The notes under the pieces: generated by a model | The model's database searches: none | The model's input: only the letters and a program-made list of their open reading frames with translations | Told to the model about the DNA's origin: nothing | Shown: piece after piece, positions 9,953-18,780 of the stretch | How positions within the stretch are numbered: the first letter of the stretch is position 1 | Layout of the letters: every line of letters begins with the position of its first letter | Made by a program: the position numbers and the translations under genes | IMG/VR virus record: IMGVR_UViG_3300025767_000022 | Coordinates: 1-57,726 of that record | Source of the DNA: a virus | Direction: 5' to 3' (one strand) | Length of the DNA stretch: 57,726 nt

Positions 9953-10348
9953 TTACTTTGCTATTTTTTGTTTAATTTCTTCCACTTCGTTTTCAATAGA
10001 GTCCATTCTTTGAACTTCATCTTGAACTGATTCTATTTCAGCTAGAAGTTGCTCTCTTTCAGCTTCAGTAAGAAATCCAGTTTCTCCTTCTGATTTTTGA
10101 TTAGATGCAATGATTCTTTGTGCGATGGTTGCAAGTTTCAACAATGCATCATCGTTTCTAACTGATGTATCGATTAAATCTTTAATGATTGGCCCAACAA
10201 CAGCCATATCTCCGGCGTGTCTTACCATTTTTCTCATTTCGGCAATAACTTCTGAGATATGTCTTTTCTTATTTAGTTGGTTATTATAGATATCCTCAAA
10301 TAATCCACTAAGGTTTTTACCTGGAAATAATTCAAAATCCGTTGACAT
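9953..10348 (-). CDS. Conserved phage tail-operon protein, helical
   Basis: A 131-residue, mostly alpha-helical acidic protein starting MSTDFELFPGKNLSGLFEDI. A C-terminal coiled coil (about residues 95-131) contains EREQLLAEIESVQDEVQRM. It is the first gene of the baseplate operon. A late-type motif lies about 25 nt upstream (10373-10381). Its function is unknown. A chaperone or assembly role is possible from size and position. Confidence 0.6.
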   Translation of the reverse strand: MSTDFELFPGKNLSGLFEDIYNNQLNKKRHISEVIAEMRKMVRHAGDMAVVGPIIKDLIDTSVRNDDALLKLATIAQRIIASNQKSEGETGFLTEAEREQLLAEIESVQDEVQRMDSIENEVEEIKQKIAK

Positions 10349-10372
10349 ATGTTTATCAATATTTGTTCAATA

Positions 10373-10381
10373 TATAAATAT
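10373..10381 (-). promoter_or_regulatory. Late-type motif heading baseplate operon
   Basis: ATATTTATA on the minus strand, 25 nt before the first baseplate gene (start 10348). Confidence 0.55.
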
Positions 10382-10401
10382 CAATAAACCAAAAAGTGGA
10401 T

Positions 10402-11196
10402 TTACTCAATAGTTTTGGTAACTATAATTTTAATTTTAGGTGTGTATCCTTTCGGTAATTCATTTTTTATACCAACAAACTCTTCTATATTGTTTGGTCG
10501 ATATGTTAACTTTAATACCTTATTTGTTAAATCTAAAAGTAATTGAGAAGAGGTAAACATCTTTTCAGTATCTCTCCGCATGTTGAGGTTACTATCTCTT
10601 TTATAGTATTGTTTTCTCATTGATGGAAGAACCTTATCAATGGATTCAACTTTACCAACTGCTTTTTCAGCAGATAGCTTTCTAATTTTGGAAGATAGAT
10701 AATCAGGTCCTTCAGAATAACCAGCACCAGCATGAAGATGTCCGTGGTTGGTTCTTACGATAAGTTCATCGTTATGTAGTTCGTATTTAGGATTGTGTTT
10801 GGAGGTTGTTTCAATACAAACTGTCTTTGTTGGAGTTGCTATAAAGGTATGTCCCTTAATACCACCATCAAATGTGATTGCTGAATTGATTGTTTCTCTT
10901 ATGGTTTTTTGTGATAATGCTTTACGAATCTTTTTACCATCTTTAGAAGGTTTACCACCTTTCTTTACGATTTTCTTTTCGTTCTCATCATATCCAACCA
11001 TCAATGCGGTGTTTACTAACCCCACACCATACTCATTCATACCCTCACTCCAATCGGTGATGGTATCTCTTAAATAGGCAACTTCCACACCATCAATAAG
11101 TGTGTGAACAATCTCTAAAGAGGGTTTATAAGCCCTATCTCTATTCTTGGCTAAAATCTTTGAGCCATCGATAGACTTACTAACAATTATACACAT
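10402..11196 (-). CDS. Ntn-hydrolase of the C45/C59-like (IAT/linear amide hydrolase) type
   Basis: A 264-residue protein beginning Met-Cys-Ile-Ile. After Met removal Cys2 would be the N-terminal nucleophile. NRDR at 18-21 and TNH at 149-151 match the C45/C59-like group (penicillin V acylase, acyl-CoA:6-APA acyltransferase, linear amide C-N hydrolases). Such enzymes hydrolyse or transfer acyl-amide bonds. The substrate cannot be read from sequence. It is a single-gene unit with its own late-type motif at 11222-11230 and a GGAGGT purine-rich ribosome-binding-like stretch before the ATG, which is unusual here. An alternative is a secondary-metabolite amidase of host origin. Confidence 0.72.
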   Translation of the reverse strand: MCIIVSKSIDGSKILAKNRDRAYKPSLEIVHTLIDGVEVAYLRDTITDWSEGMNEYGVGLVNTALMVGYDENEKKIVKKGGKPSKDGKKIRKALSQKTIRETINSAITFDGGIKGHTFIATPTKTVCIETTSKHNPKYELHNDELIVRTNHGHLHAGAGYSEGPDYLSSKIRKLSAEKAVGKVESIDKVLPSMRKQYYKRDSNLNMRRDTEKMFTSSQLLLDLTNKVLKLTYRPNNIEEFVGIKNELPKGYTPKIKIIVTKTIE

Positions 11197-11221
11197 AGAG
11201 ATACCTCCAATTAAATACCTA

Positions 11222-11230
11222 TATAAATAT
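11222..11230 (-). promoter_or_regulatory. Late-type motif for Ntn-hydrolase
   Basis: ATATTTATA on the minus strand, 26 nt before the start codon at 11196. Confidence 0.55.
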
Positions 11231-11249
11231 CTAAGATATGTAAATAAAA

Positions 11250-11390
11250 CTACCTACCCTGCCCTCTATAAGCTTTTTTGTAGTTTCTTGAGGTTTTGGT
11301 TTTTGAAGATTTTGTTTTAGCATGTACGCCTGGTCTTGATACATGTCTTTCTAATCTTACACTTACTGATTGTCCTTTTGCCTTTGCCAT
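11250..11390 (-). CDS. Small basic protein, 46 residues
   Basis: A very short frame from ATG at 11390 to TAG, MAKAKGQSVSVRLERHVSRP followed by a Lys/Ser/Thr-rich tail ending in YRGQGR. It is extremely basic, with no hydrophobic core. A C-terminal NYKKAYRGQGR and a central PGVHAKTKSS make it look like a nucleic-acid- or ribosome-binding peptide. I believe similar peptides occur in other Bacteroidetes phages, but I cannot verify this. A weaker late-like motif (ATATTTATTG) lies about 70 nt upstream, near 11455. Confidence 0.6.
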   Translation of the reverse strand: MAKAKGQSVSVRLERHVSRPGVHAKTKSSKTKTSRNYKKAYRGQGR

Positions 11391-11472
11391 AAATGGTTAT
11401 TGTAATAAATTAATATATTGTTTTCCATATAACTTTTTACTATAACACATTTATGGCAATAAATATCACAAA

Positions 11473-11871
11473 TTAATCTAAAGCATCTTCAATTGCTCGT
11501 TTTACAGCAATAGAAAATTCAGTTTGTTCAAATGGTAAATTTTCATCTTGCAATTGGAGTAGAGTTGCTGCCACATTCATCTTAGCAGTTCCTACACCAA
11601 CTGATTCTTTACCATCTTTAGTTACAGTTACAGTCACAAAAGTTTTCTTTTGTTTGAATTCGAATGGTCCGATTCTCACACCTTGAGTTGGTGCTTTGAT
11701 TTCGTTTACAACCACATGGATTGGTGAACCATCAGGACAAAGTGGTGCTTCTTGTCCTACGATTTCTTCGGTGATTTGCCTTACACCGAAAGTGAATTTC
11801 TCTTCGGATACTCCATTGATTGAAGCCATTGAGATTACTGAAGCTACAAAGTAGCATATAATTGTATTCAT
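11473..11871 (-). CDS. Mini-CsgG-like secreted protein, cassette 1
   Basis: A 132-residue protein with an N-terminal hydrophobic export segment (about 1-18). It then shows the skeleton of a reduced CsgG-like domain: FGVRQITEEIV (compare GLGVSNRIIENF in the CsgG-like protein of this cassette), a central beta pair, and a C-terminal helix 'TEFSIAVKRAIEDAL' aligning with VGIATQRALEVA. The 162-residue gene at 36303-36791 in cassette 2 has the same plan. It is the last gene of cassette 1, 1 nt after the preceding stop. The relationship to CsgG is judged by eye. Confidence 0.55.
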   Translation of the reverse strand: MNTIICYFVASVISMASINGVSEEKFTFGVRQITEEIVGQEAPLCPDGSPIHVVVNEIKAPTQGVRIGPFEFKQKKTFVTVTVTKDGKESVGVGTAKMNVAATLLQLQDENLPFEQTEFSIAVKRAIEDALD

Positions 11872-11872
11872 T

Positions 11873-13078
11873 TTAATTTACTTTATTTGAATTAGTTGTT
11901 CTTCGGTGTTTACCCAAAGAAACGATATAAAACCTATTGAGATTGTTAAATGTTCTTACCGATGATTGAGGATATTTGAGATGGTATGTCAAACTATTTG
12001 CGTTTGATTCTATATCATCCTTTTCCAATTGAGAATATACCCAATTGTTATTATAAGTGTATCCGGAATTCTGTCCCCATTTGTAGATTTGATATGCGGA
12101 GAATACATCTGAATAAGTTACAATATCTGAACTATCCAATGCGTAGAAGTTCATTGTATGATAATCCCAAGATGCAATTTCAGTAGGAAACATTCTTAGA
12201 TACATTAAGTAATTCATCTCCGATTCTGTAAATGTGTTAGTGATTCCACTTACATCTACCGTTACTCTATACTGATAGTTATTTGGATTTGAGAATGATA
12301 AGTAACCAGTTGATGTGGTGGTTTGAGTTCCTTGTGTTGTCCAAACCGAATTTGATGTTGCGTTATCAATCACAAAAGCAACACCATTGGAATAAGTTGC
12401 GTTTGTAATCATATTTGATGCTAACCAAGTAGAACCATTTGATAATCCGATTTGTTCTTGTGTTGAACCATCTGCCAAGAATGTTCGTAACACCACAATC
12501 ATTTTATTTGGATTGTTTTTTGGAAAGTATAAATCAATCTTAGTGTTGATACCACTTATATTATATTTGTAACTACCCTCATATCTGATTCGGAATACAT
12601 CACCCCAATATGAATCGTTATAAGCTTCGGTTGATGCATGAGACATATTGTTATCGGTACTACCATTATTTACCGAAGTAAAGTGTAGTGTTGGTACATT
12701 TGGTGCCGTTGCTGATGAATTGTAGCTATTATAAGTTGTAGTTGGAAATGCTAACCAAGCATTAGCATGAAGTAGTGCAGTTGAGTATGTGGTTGTTCCA
12801 ATAGTTGGAGTGTAACCATTTGGAAAAGTTATAAGAACTGAACCTTGGTCCGAGTTTGCGGTTGAGAATACAACCGATGTTCCCTGTCCTCTATCGGCTG
12901 GAATGTTTGATGTTAGTGAACCAATTGTACCAGTTGTTCCACCCGGCACATAATGTTCTACCTCAACATCAATACCACTCATATCCTGCACACCAACAGT
13001 TGCAAAGGTTATAGTTTGAGAATATCCCCCAATTGATACTGTGAGTATAAAAATAAGAGTTAAAATAAACTGTTTCAT
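11873..13078 (-). CDS. Secreted protein with dockerin-like C-terminal segment, cassette 1
   Basis: A 401-residue protein from ATG at 13078, which overlaps the barrel gene stop (TTATGA), so the two are translationally coupled. A longer in-frame start at 13162 would lack a signal peptide and is rejected. The signal peptide is MKQFILTLIFILTVSIGGYS. The mature part is Ser/Thr/Asn/Tyr-rich and beta-type. Near residue 325 the segment 'SDIVTYSDVFSAYQIYKWG' resembles the first helix of the dockerin-like modules in the other cassette proteins. No T9SS C-terminal domain is seen. It is probably a periplasmic or surface partner of the CsgG-like channel (inference). Confidence 0.6.
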   Translation of the reverse strand: MKQFILTLIFILTVSIGGYSQTITFATVGVQDMSGIDVEVEHYVPGGTTGTIGSLTSNIPADRGQGTSVVFSTANSDQGSVLITFPNGYTPTIGTTTYSTALLHANAWLAFPTTTYNSYNSSATAPNVPTLHFTSVNNGSTDNNMSHASTEAYNDSYWGDVFRIRYEGSYKYNISGINTKIDLYFPKNNPNKMIVVLRTFLADGSTQEQIGLSNGSTWLASNMITNATYSNGVAFVIDNATSNSVWTTQGTQTTTSTGYLSFSNPNNYQYRVTVDVSGITNTFTESEMNYLMYLRMFPTEIASWDYHTMNFYALDSSDIVTYSDVFSAYQIYKWGQNSGYTYNNNWVYSQLEKDDIESNANSLTYHLKYPQSSVRTFNNLNRFYIVSLGKHRRTTNSNKVN

Positions 13079-14598
13079 AACATAATTTTTGTTCCAGTTG
13101 AAAGTTGGAAGTTGAGAATATCTGCTTTGTATTGATAAGCCCCACCAAATGAAACACTCCATTTGAAAGTATTGGTAACTTTGAAATCAATATTAGCAAG
13201 TGGAACAAAGAGTAATCCACTCTTATACCACTGTCCCTCATAGTAAAAAATGTAAGGAGAATATATTCCCAACAACATAACATTTCCATTCAGAAACCAA
13301 TCGTTATTGAAGTTAGTGAAACCACCAGCTACAATACTCCAATTCTGAAAATCACTTTCACCAATCTTACCCAAAGTGAAGTTAGTTCCCAACATTGGAG
13401 TTACTATCCAAAGTTTTTGGGAAGCAAGAATGGTTGTAGTATTAAATATATCCGATTTGAAGTTAGTCATTGTGGAGTTAGAGAACACTCCCATAAATCC
13501 CTTATGTTTATACGAACCATATAAAGTTGAGTTCAATACATTTTCACCGGTGGTATAATTAAAGTTGATACCTTTGATGAATGTTTGTTTGGTGTTAACA
13601 TGCGTAAGAGACATATTAAACTTAAAGTTATCCATTCCTTTGGTTTTGTAATCCGATGAATTTCTGATAATCACAAAATCACCTGCTCCGATTAAAGCTC
13701 CTCTACCAATCTTTTCTTGTTTGGATTTTTTAGGTTTTCCACCTCCACCTCCTCCACCGGAATCTTCTCCGCCTTCGGAATCACCACCACTTGCGGTAGT
13801 TGTGTTATCAGTTCCACCAGTAGCACCAGTTTCAGTACCACCACCACTATCAGTTCCACCGGTGTTAGTTCCAGTATCTACTCCACCGGCTTCTCCACCT
13901 CCGCCGATTCCACCGCCGGAGTTATCTCCGCTTTGTCCTCCACCAGACCCGCCGCTTCCGCCCGTTGAACCTCCTCCACCATTTCCGCCACCAGAGCTTC
14001 CACCTCCGCCCGTTGAACCTCCGCTTCCACCACCTCCCGTTGAACCTCCAGAAGAACCAGAGGAACCACCACCAGAAGTAGAACCACCACCAGAGCCAGA
14101 AGAGGACCCGCCAGTTGAAGTTGAACCCCCACTATTAGAAGAACCAGAAGAAGAACCAGAAGAATTCGAGCCATTATCGTTAGAAGATGAAGATGAACCA
14201 CCAGATGGTGGGGTTATAGTTATAGAAGATGCTTGTGAACCTAACCCAGCTGCAATACCTACGATAGAAGATACATTCGCTGCGGTATTTGTTGCGGTTG
14301 ATGAGTTGGATGTTTGTGCGGTTTGTCCACCATTTCCAGCACAAGGGTTTGAACCCGGAGGAAACGATGCGTTGATTGAGTTTACCCAAGCTTCATAACC
14401 ACCACTTTGAAGTTGGGCTTGTGTAAATGTGTTCCATTGTCCAGCATAAAAAAGAGTTACTGAACCTAATGGTTGTGAAATTGTTACGGTGTTAGGTAAA
14501 CCAGTACAGGGGTCTGTGTAAGTATATTGGAACGATTGTCCATACCCCACAAACCCCAATACTGAAAGTAGAATTGTTATCCACCATTTACCATCCAT
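13075..14598 (-). CDS. Outer-membrane barrel protein with long Gly/Ser linker, cassette 1
   Basis: A 507-residue protein. The signal peptide covers residues 1-20. A short N-terminal domain carries DPCTG at 29-33. A very long low-complexity linker follows (about 125-295), consisting of Gly/Ser tracts with occasional Asp/Glu. A basic hinge KPKKSKQEK comes next, then about 200 residues of alternating beta strands typical of an outer-membrane beta-barrel, ending in a hydrophobic strand (STGTKIML). The plan matches the 488-residue protein in cassette 2. Its start overlaps the CsgG-like gene by 11 nt. Large plus-strand frames over the linker are mirror artefacts of the repeated codons. Confidence 0.7.
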   Translation of the reverse strand: MDGKWWITILLSVLGFVGYGQSFQYTYTDPCTGLPNTVTISQPLGSVTLFYAGQWNTFTQAQLQSGGYEAWVNSINASFPPGSNPCAGNGGQTAQTSNSSTATNTAANVSSIVGIAAGLGSQASSITITPPSGGSSSSSNDNGSNSSGSSSGSSNSGGSTSTGGSSSGSGGGSTSGGGSSGSSGGSTGGGGSGGSTGGGGSSGGGNGGGGSTGGSGGSGGGQSGDNSGGGIGGGGEAGGVDTGTNTGGTDSGGGTETGATGGTDNTTTASGGDSEGGEDSGGGGGGGKPKKSKQEKIGRGALIGAGDFVIIRNSSDYKTKGMDNFKFNMSLTHVNTKQTFIKGINFNYTTGENVLNSTLYGSYKHKGFMGVFSNSTMTNFKSDIFNTTTILASQKLWIVTPMLGTNFTLGKIGESDFQNWSIVAGGFTNFNNDWFLNGNVMLLGIYSPYIFYYEGQWYKSGLLFVPLANIDFKVTNTFKWSVSFGGAYQYKADILNFQLSTGTKIML

Positions 14599-15328
14599 AA
14601 GCTTCCATGCGTTTCACAAGGTTTACCGTAGCAACCTCCAACGCTCTTTGGGTAGCGATACCTACTGTTGAGTTATCAAATCCCATTTGTGGGTTTTTGA
14701 AGAAACCTTCACCAACTTGAGTAGCCGTTCCCTGCCCAGAAGCAACAATGTATTGTGAGTTATCAACATTAACCATTCTGATTTGAATACCCATAATGGT
14801 TGTGTTGGTTTTCTCTACTTTACCTTTGTTATAGTTCTCACCATATGATACAGCGAAATCATAAATCTCCGCATATACGATGTATTTAGGAACTGCGATA
14901 CCTTCCATTGATAATTGAGTTTTACCATTGGACATTCCTTCTAATTCAGTTTCCCAAGCATCTAACATTTGTCCAACAATAGCATCTTTCTCTTCAGCGT
15001 AAGAGAATCTACCAGTCATTTCAAAGTTTTCAATGATACGATTGGAAACACCCAAACCAACTCTTTTATCTCTAAGTTCTGGGAACATTTCCCAAAGTTC
15101 TTTGTTTACATTAAGTTTAGAGAGTTGAACTACTTGTCTTTCACCAGTATAAATTGGCATTGAGTTTAATGGTTCTGCTTTCTCAAAATCAGCTTGGTAT
15201 TGTTGAACACCAATAGAAGATTTACATGAGGTTGCCATTCCACCAACAAAAAGTAAAGATACTACCACTAATATCAATCCAAGTGGAGCAAATATGTATT
15301 CTAAAATTTCGTCTTTTCGTGTTCTCAT
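14588..15328 (-). CDS. CsgG-like outer-membrane secretion channel lipoprotein, cassette 1
   Basis: A 246-residue protein. It has a hydrophobic export segment at 12-30 and a lipobox-like MATSC with Cys35. The body matches the CsgG fold pattern: RVGLGVSNRIIENF, YIVYAEIYDFAVSYGE, IQIRMVNVDNSQYIVASGQG and the C-terminal helix VGIATQRALEVATVNLVKRM. CsgG forms a nonameric lipoprotein channel in the outer membrane that exports curli subunits. Length (about 212 mature residues) is slightly below the usual 260-280. It lies between a small membrane protein and the barrel protein. I am confident of the CsgG-like fold, less so of curli function. Confidence 0.75.
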   Translation of the reverse strand: MRTRKDEILEYIFAPLGLILVVVSLLFVGGMATSCKSSIGVQQYQADFEKAEPLNSMPIYTGERQVVQLSKLNVNKELWEMFPELRDKRVGLGVSNRIIENFEMTGRFSYAEEKDAIVGQMLDAWETELEGMSNGKTQLSMEGIAVPKYIVYAEIYDFAVSYGENYNKGKVEKTNTTIMGIQIRMVNVDNSQYIVASGQGTATQVGEGFFKNPQMGFDNSTVGIATQRALEVATVNLVKRMEAYGW

Positions 15329-15329
15329 C

Positions 15330-15713
15330 TTAGTTACCTCCGTTTCTTTCTTCTCTTGCTTTCTTCAATCTAGCCATTCTTTCCGCATTGGTTTCTGGCT
15401 TCTCCTCAACAACTTGAACAGGTGCAGGTTGTGCTGCTGGAACTTCCCTTACAGTTTCTCTCACAATAGTTTGTGTAGGTGCTGCTTTTTGTTCTGGAAT
15501 ATTGATAATTACTTGCTGATTATTCGATTGAGATTGTTGTTGATTTGCATCAATTACAACTTCAGTTGCTGCTCCAGCAGATTCCTCTTCAATACCCATT
15601 AAAGTATTGAATTGAGTGGTTACATAAGTTCCTATCGCAGCTGCCATTGTTCCCGCAACTCCGATGATACCTTTTTTGAGGCTTGACATACCCTCTTTGA
15701 TTTCTTCGTTCAT
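15330..15713 (-). CDS. Small membrane protein with conserved Gln/Asn motif, cassette 1
   Basis: A 127-residue protein with one transmembrane or amphipathic segment at about 15-40 (GIIGVAGTMAAAIGTYVTTQ), then QQQSQSNNQQVIINIPEQK, a Pro/Val/Glu-rich stretch, and a charged C-terminal helix. The 19-residue Gln/Asn motif is identical in the 107-residue protein of cassette 2. It sits 1 nt upstream of the CsgG-like gene. No signal peptidase site is obvious, so it may sit in the inner membrane with the motif exposed. Function unknown. Confidence 0.65.
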   Translation of the reverse strand: MNEEIKEGMSSLKKGIIGVAGTMAAAIGTYVTTQFNTLMGIEEESAGAATEVVIDANQQQSQSNNQQVIINIPEQKAAPTQTIVRETVREVPAAQPAPVQVVEEKPETNAERMARLKKAREERNGGN

Positions 15714-15719
15714 AATGAA

Positions 15720-17645
15720 TTAGTATTTAATAATTTTGAAGAGTTTCTCTCTATCAACAGTAACCAATTTAACAATATAGAATCCCTTTGGTAAATCACT
15801 CAAATTAATGCCGTGATATTGGTATCCTCTATCGTATATCTTATCAGAGAATGATTTAATCAATCTTCCGTTTATATCGTATATTCCACCATTGATTGTA
15901 GAATTCTTATAATCGTTGATGTGTTCAATCATTAACCAGTTACCAGTCATATCACTAACAGGGTTAGGGAACAATTTGAATGATTCAACCAACTCCAATA
16001 ACTCAGGGTCAATTGACATTTTGTTTACAACTGAACCATCGTTTGGTGAAGGTTTAACACTAACATCATATGCGTTTTCATCACCAGCTGCTTTGTTGAA
16101 GATTCTCAATGGTGAGGTAGTCCAACCTAATGGATTAACAACATCAAATACGAATGTGAATTGAGTTGTCATATCTTCAATAACCGCTGGATTCATCTTA
16201 TCTTCGTGTCCTGCCCAAAATACACTATTCTCTTTTACCGAAAGAAGTGATGTCCATTTTGAAGCAGCATCTCCCATTTGGATAGAATTGAATCTAAAAA
16301 TGTTTGTATCATATTCAATACCCATTTGAGCTGCTCCTAACTTATTACCAAATGTGTAAAGAGTTACAGGTACTTCCATTTTGTAGTCTTGCGTTACTAC
16401 CAACTTTGGAAGATAGAACTGAACAGTATCAGGTTTGTTGGAAAGGTAAACCGCTGGGTCTAAGATGTATTGAGTTCCCAATGATGGGTCAACCATTTTA
16501 GCCAATATAGTTGCTGGGTTGTTGTATCCAGTTGTAGTAGCATCACCCACTACATAGATGTAAGGTTCTAATGAATCTAATGAGTTTACGATTGTATCAA
16601 TAGCGTATCGTCTTGGTTGGTTTGTCCAGTTTGGAGCCGCTACTGCTGATTGAGCGGTAGTCCATTCGTTCTCCCATAAAACCGATACATTGTTTACACC
16701 ACTAAATAAAGTGTTCCAATTTGTGGAACCCAATGCCAATCTATTGAACATTGCGAATGCATCTGAAATAGAACCATTTCCATCTTCGTTGATATCACCT
16801 TCGTACCACTCAATACCACTTAGAGTATCTTGTTGTGAAGAGTGGTTTGCTAATTTGTATGCATCGGTAATTGTTAAAGCACCACCATCGGTCATTGTGT
16901 CCGTTTGTGCTACTAATCTTAAATGCCAGAAGTTGGTATCAATTGGGTGAACCACATTCATAATACCATTTGAGTTGGTAGAATCAGATATGATGGTTGT
17001 CCAAACTCCTTGTGTATTTGTTTTCAATCTTTTACTTGCGGTGAAGTAAACACCTTGAGCAGGAGAAGCATCAGCGTTTCTAACTTTGATTGGGAAAGTT
17101 AATGGTGTCATTTGGAAGTTACCACCATAGTTAAACATACCCAATGACTGGTCAACACCATTACCAGTTGTAGATAAGTTGTTGTAAGATGAAGTACCAC
17201 TAATAGCGATTGAATCTACTACACCATCAAATGCGGTTGCGTGATATAATCTTAACTTAAACATAGCACCATCAGCCCAATTAAAGTTAGATGATGTACC
17301 TGTGTAAGTTGCTACAACATTTATATAATCCGAATTGTTAAAGTATGAACCATACTTATCCGTTACCAATTGTGCGGTTGGTCCCCAATACATTACAGCT
17401 GATGAGAATTTCACATTATCGTAAAACAAACGGAACTGAACTGATTTAATATCATCTACCGTTGGGTTAGCGAAGTGAACATAAACATCAGTATAAGTTG
17501 CTGGATAATTGTCCAATGTGAACAATGTATCAACCAAAATGTAAGGAGTTGTTGAGGTTGGAGCAGTGAGTATCTCACCAGCTCCATTTTGTGCGAAGGT
17601 GTAGGTTGACATTAAGAGTGCCAACCCCATAAAAATCTTTTTCAT
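15720..17645 (-). CDS. Cohesin/dockerin-like secreted protein with T9SS type-A sorting domain
   Basis: A 641-residue protein. Signal peptide 1-18. A cohesin-like domain spans about 36-150 (DDIKSVQFRLFYDNVKFSSA). A dockerin-like module spans about 257-302, with the calcium-type loop GDINEDGNGSISDAF. A second cohesin-like domain spans about 425-545 (GAAQMGIEYDTNIFRFNSIQ). The C-terminal 75 residues are a Por-secretion type-A sorting domain (LFPNPVSD...INGRLIKSF...LPKGFYIVKL). T9SS cargo is exported across the outer membrane and usually anchored. It is the first gene of cassette 1, with a late-type motif 106 nt upstream (17751-17759) and a long leader. Confidence 0.78.
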   Translation of the reverse strand: MKKIFMGLALLMSTYTFAQNGAGEILTAPTSTTPYILVDTLFTLDNYPATYTDVYVHFANPTVDDIKSVQFRLFYDNVKFSSAVMYWGPTAQLVTDKYGSYFNNSDYINVVATYTGTSSNFNWADGAMFKLRLYHATAFDGVVDSIAISGTSSYNNLSTTGNGVDQSLGMFNYGGNFQMTPLTFPIKVRNADASPAQGVYFTASKRLKTNTQGVWTTIISDSTNSNGIMNVVHPIDTNFWHLRLVAQTDTMTDGGALTITDAYKLANHSSQQDTLSGIEWYEGDINEDGNGSISDAFAMFNRLALGSTNWNTLFSGVNNVSVLWENEWTTAQSAVAAPNWTNQPRRYAIDTIVNSLDSLEPYIYVVGDATTTGYNNPATILAKMVDPSLGTQYILDPAVYLSNKPDTVQFYLPKLVVTQDYKMEVPVTLYTFGNKLGAAQMGIEYDTNIFRFNSIQMGDAASKWTSLLSVKENSVFWAGHEDKMNPAVIEDMTTQFTFVFDVVNPLGWTTSPLRIFNKAAGDENAYDVSVKPSPNDGSVVNKMSIDPELLELVESFKLFPNPVSDMTGNWLMIEHINDYKNSTINGGIYDINGRLIKSFSDKIYDRGYQYHGINLSDLPKGFYIVKLVTVDREKLFKIIKY

Positions 17646-17750
17646 TACAAGAATACTCTATTAGTGTAGTATCCGTAACATTTTAATAAGAACTGCTTAT
17701 TTACTTAAACAATTAAAGTGAAGTAAGTTGTTTTGTTTAAGTTTATCAGT

Positions 17751-17759
17751 TATAAATAT
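17751..17759 (-). promoter_or_regulatory. Late-type motif for secretion cassette 1
   Basis: ATATTTATA on the minus strand, 106 nt before the 641-residue gene. The leader contains a TTAAACAA...TTGTTTAA stem. Confidence 0.55.
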
Positions 17760-17773
17760 AAGAATAATTACAT

Positions 17774-18493
17774 TTAATAACTAAAAAATTCATCTTCTAT
17801 GGAATCATTAGAAACCGAACCATAATCTAAATATTCATTTAACATTCGAATCTGATGTTCTTTCATTATATTTACAACCTTTGTGATGTAATGCGTTTTA
17901 CAATCAGTCATTTCTCTGATTAGAAGATAAAGGTGCTTTTTGTTAAAGTTTTCAATGTATTGACTTCTTCGGAATAATTCTAAGATAGCATCTGCTATTT
18001 GAATATCTCTTTTCTTTGTAAAAACTTTTGTGAGATTTTTATCCCAATATTGCAACATCAAATCTTTGAACTCATTGTACTCATTACCCATTTGTACATC
18101 ATAGAAATCGTTTTCTGGATTCCAAGTTTCAGGCATCTGCGATAGCAAATCCGTTTTCTTATATCTTTTATAATTTGAATTATTATTAAGAATAAGATAG
18201 TTTTTTGCTACGATAGAAAAGTAAGAAAATGCTTTACCCTTACCTTCTTTGAACATATGAATTTTTTGAATGAGTACAGAAACCACTTCCATTTGGATAT
18301 CCTCTTTAGGTACATCAAAATAAGAAAACTTAAATGTATTTAATACATTTTCAGCAAGTTTGTCAAATGGATACTGAATTTTATCCCGATATAGTTGATT
18401 GCGTTCTCTATCAGAATTTGATTTATTATATGCGATTATTGCATCCTCAGTTTCCTGAGTGAAATACATTTTATTTTTTCTTGGTCTTGGCAT
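17774..18493 (-). CDS. Phage sigma-70-family-like factor, candidate late sigma
   Basis: A 239-residue protein with a basic N-terminus (MPRPRKNKMYFTQ). A region-2-like helical core spans about 40-105 (DKLAENVLNTF, EDIQMEVVSVLIQKIHMF, KAFSYFSIVAKNYLI) and an acidic C-terminus contains SIEDEFF. Its size and pattern resemble the T4 gp55-type sigma factors of large phages. The T4 factor directs late transcription from TATAAATA. Here it may read the ATATTTATA motif (inference). It follows an 88-residue membrane protein by 2 nt and is driven by the host-type promoter at 18781-18812. Confidence 0.7.
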   Translation of the reverse strand: MPRPRKNKMYFTQETEDAIIAYNKSNSDRERNQLYRDKIQYPFDKLAENVLNTFKFSYFDVPKEDIQMEVVSVLIQKIHMFKEGKGKAFSYFSIVAKNYLILNNNSNYKRYKKTDLLSQMPETWNPENDFYDVQMGNEYNEFKDLMLQYWDKNLTKVFTKKRDIQIADAILELFRRSQYIENFNKKHLYLLIREMTDCKTHYITKVVNIMKEHQIRMLNEYLDYGSVSNDSIEDEFFSY

Positions 18494-18495
18494 TA

Positions 18496-18762
18496 TTATA
18501 AATTATTTTTGTACTTTTCAATAATATCTTTTAATTCATTAAAAACCACACCAACTTCATCATCGGATTCAAACGAACCTCTAATATCAATTTGTCTCAT
18601 CTCCTCCAACATTGTTTCTAATGCGGAAATAGTATCTTCTGAGAAATCACTATAACTTGTTTGAATTTCTTCAATTTGTTTTACTAATTGGGTTCCCTTA
18701 ATCACAAAGAAAATATTCGATGCTATAAGTAATACCACTACCATGTATAATATTGTTTCCAT
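18496..18762 (-). CDS. Small single-pass membrane protein
   Basis: An 88-residue protein. The transmembrane segment is at about 4-22 (ILYMVVVLLIASNIFFVIKG). An acidic cytosolic coil follows (about 27-88) with a helix ISALETMLEEMRQID. It is the first gene after a host-type promoter and lies 2 nt upstream of the sigma-factor gene, so the two are co-expressed. Function unknown. No anti-sigma motif can be demonstrated. Confidence 0.6.
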   Translation of the reverse strand: METILYMVVVLLIASNIFFVIKGTQLVKQIEEIQTSYSDFSEDTISALETMLEEMRQIDIRGSFESDDEVGVVFNELKDIIEKYKNNL

Positions 18763-18780
18763 ATTGTATAAAAAGATATG

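Noticed and set aside
13900-14170. CRISPR array or tandem DNA repeat array
   Set aside because: The repetition is irregular codon-level Gly/Ser repetition inside a gene, without unique spacers of constant length.
13717-14398. Large plus-strand frames rich in proline over the Gly/Ser linker region, and a minus-strand frame at 13878-14201
   Set aside because: They are mirror or shifted readings of the Gly/Ser codon repeats in the barrel protein. They have no promoter, and their composition follows directly from the repeats.
11473-17645. Window as host chromosome with a curli operon
   Set aside because: The cassette lies between baseplate genes and a phage sigma factor with the same promoter motif, and a second copy lies in the same phage context. 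No host housekeeping genes are present. An assembly chimera at the TonB locus alone remains possible.
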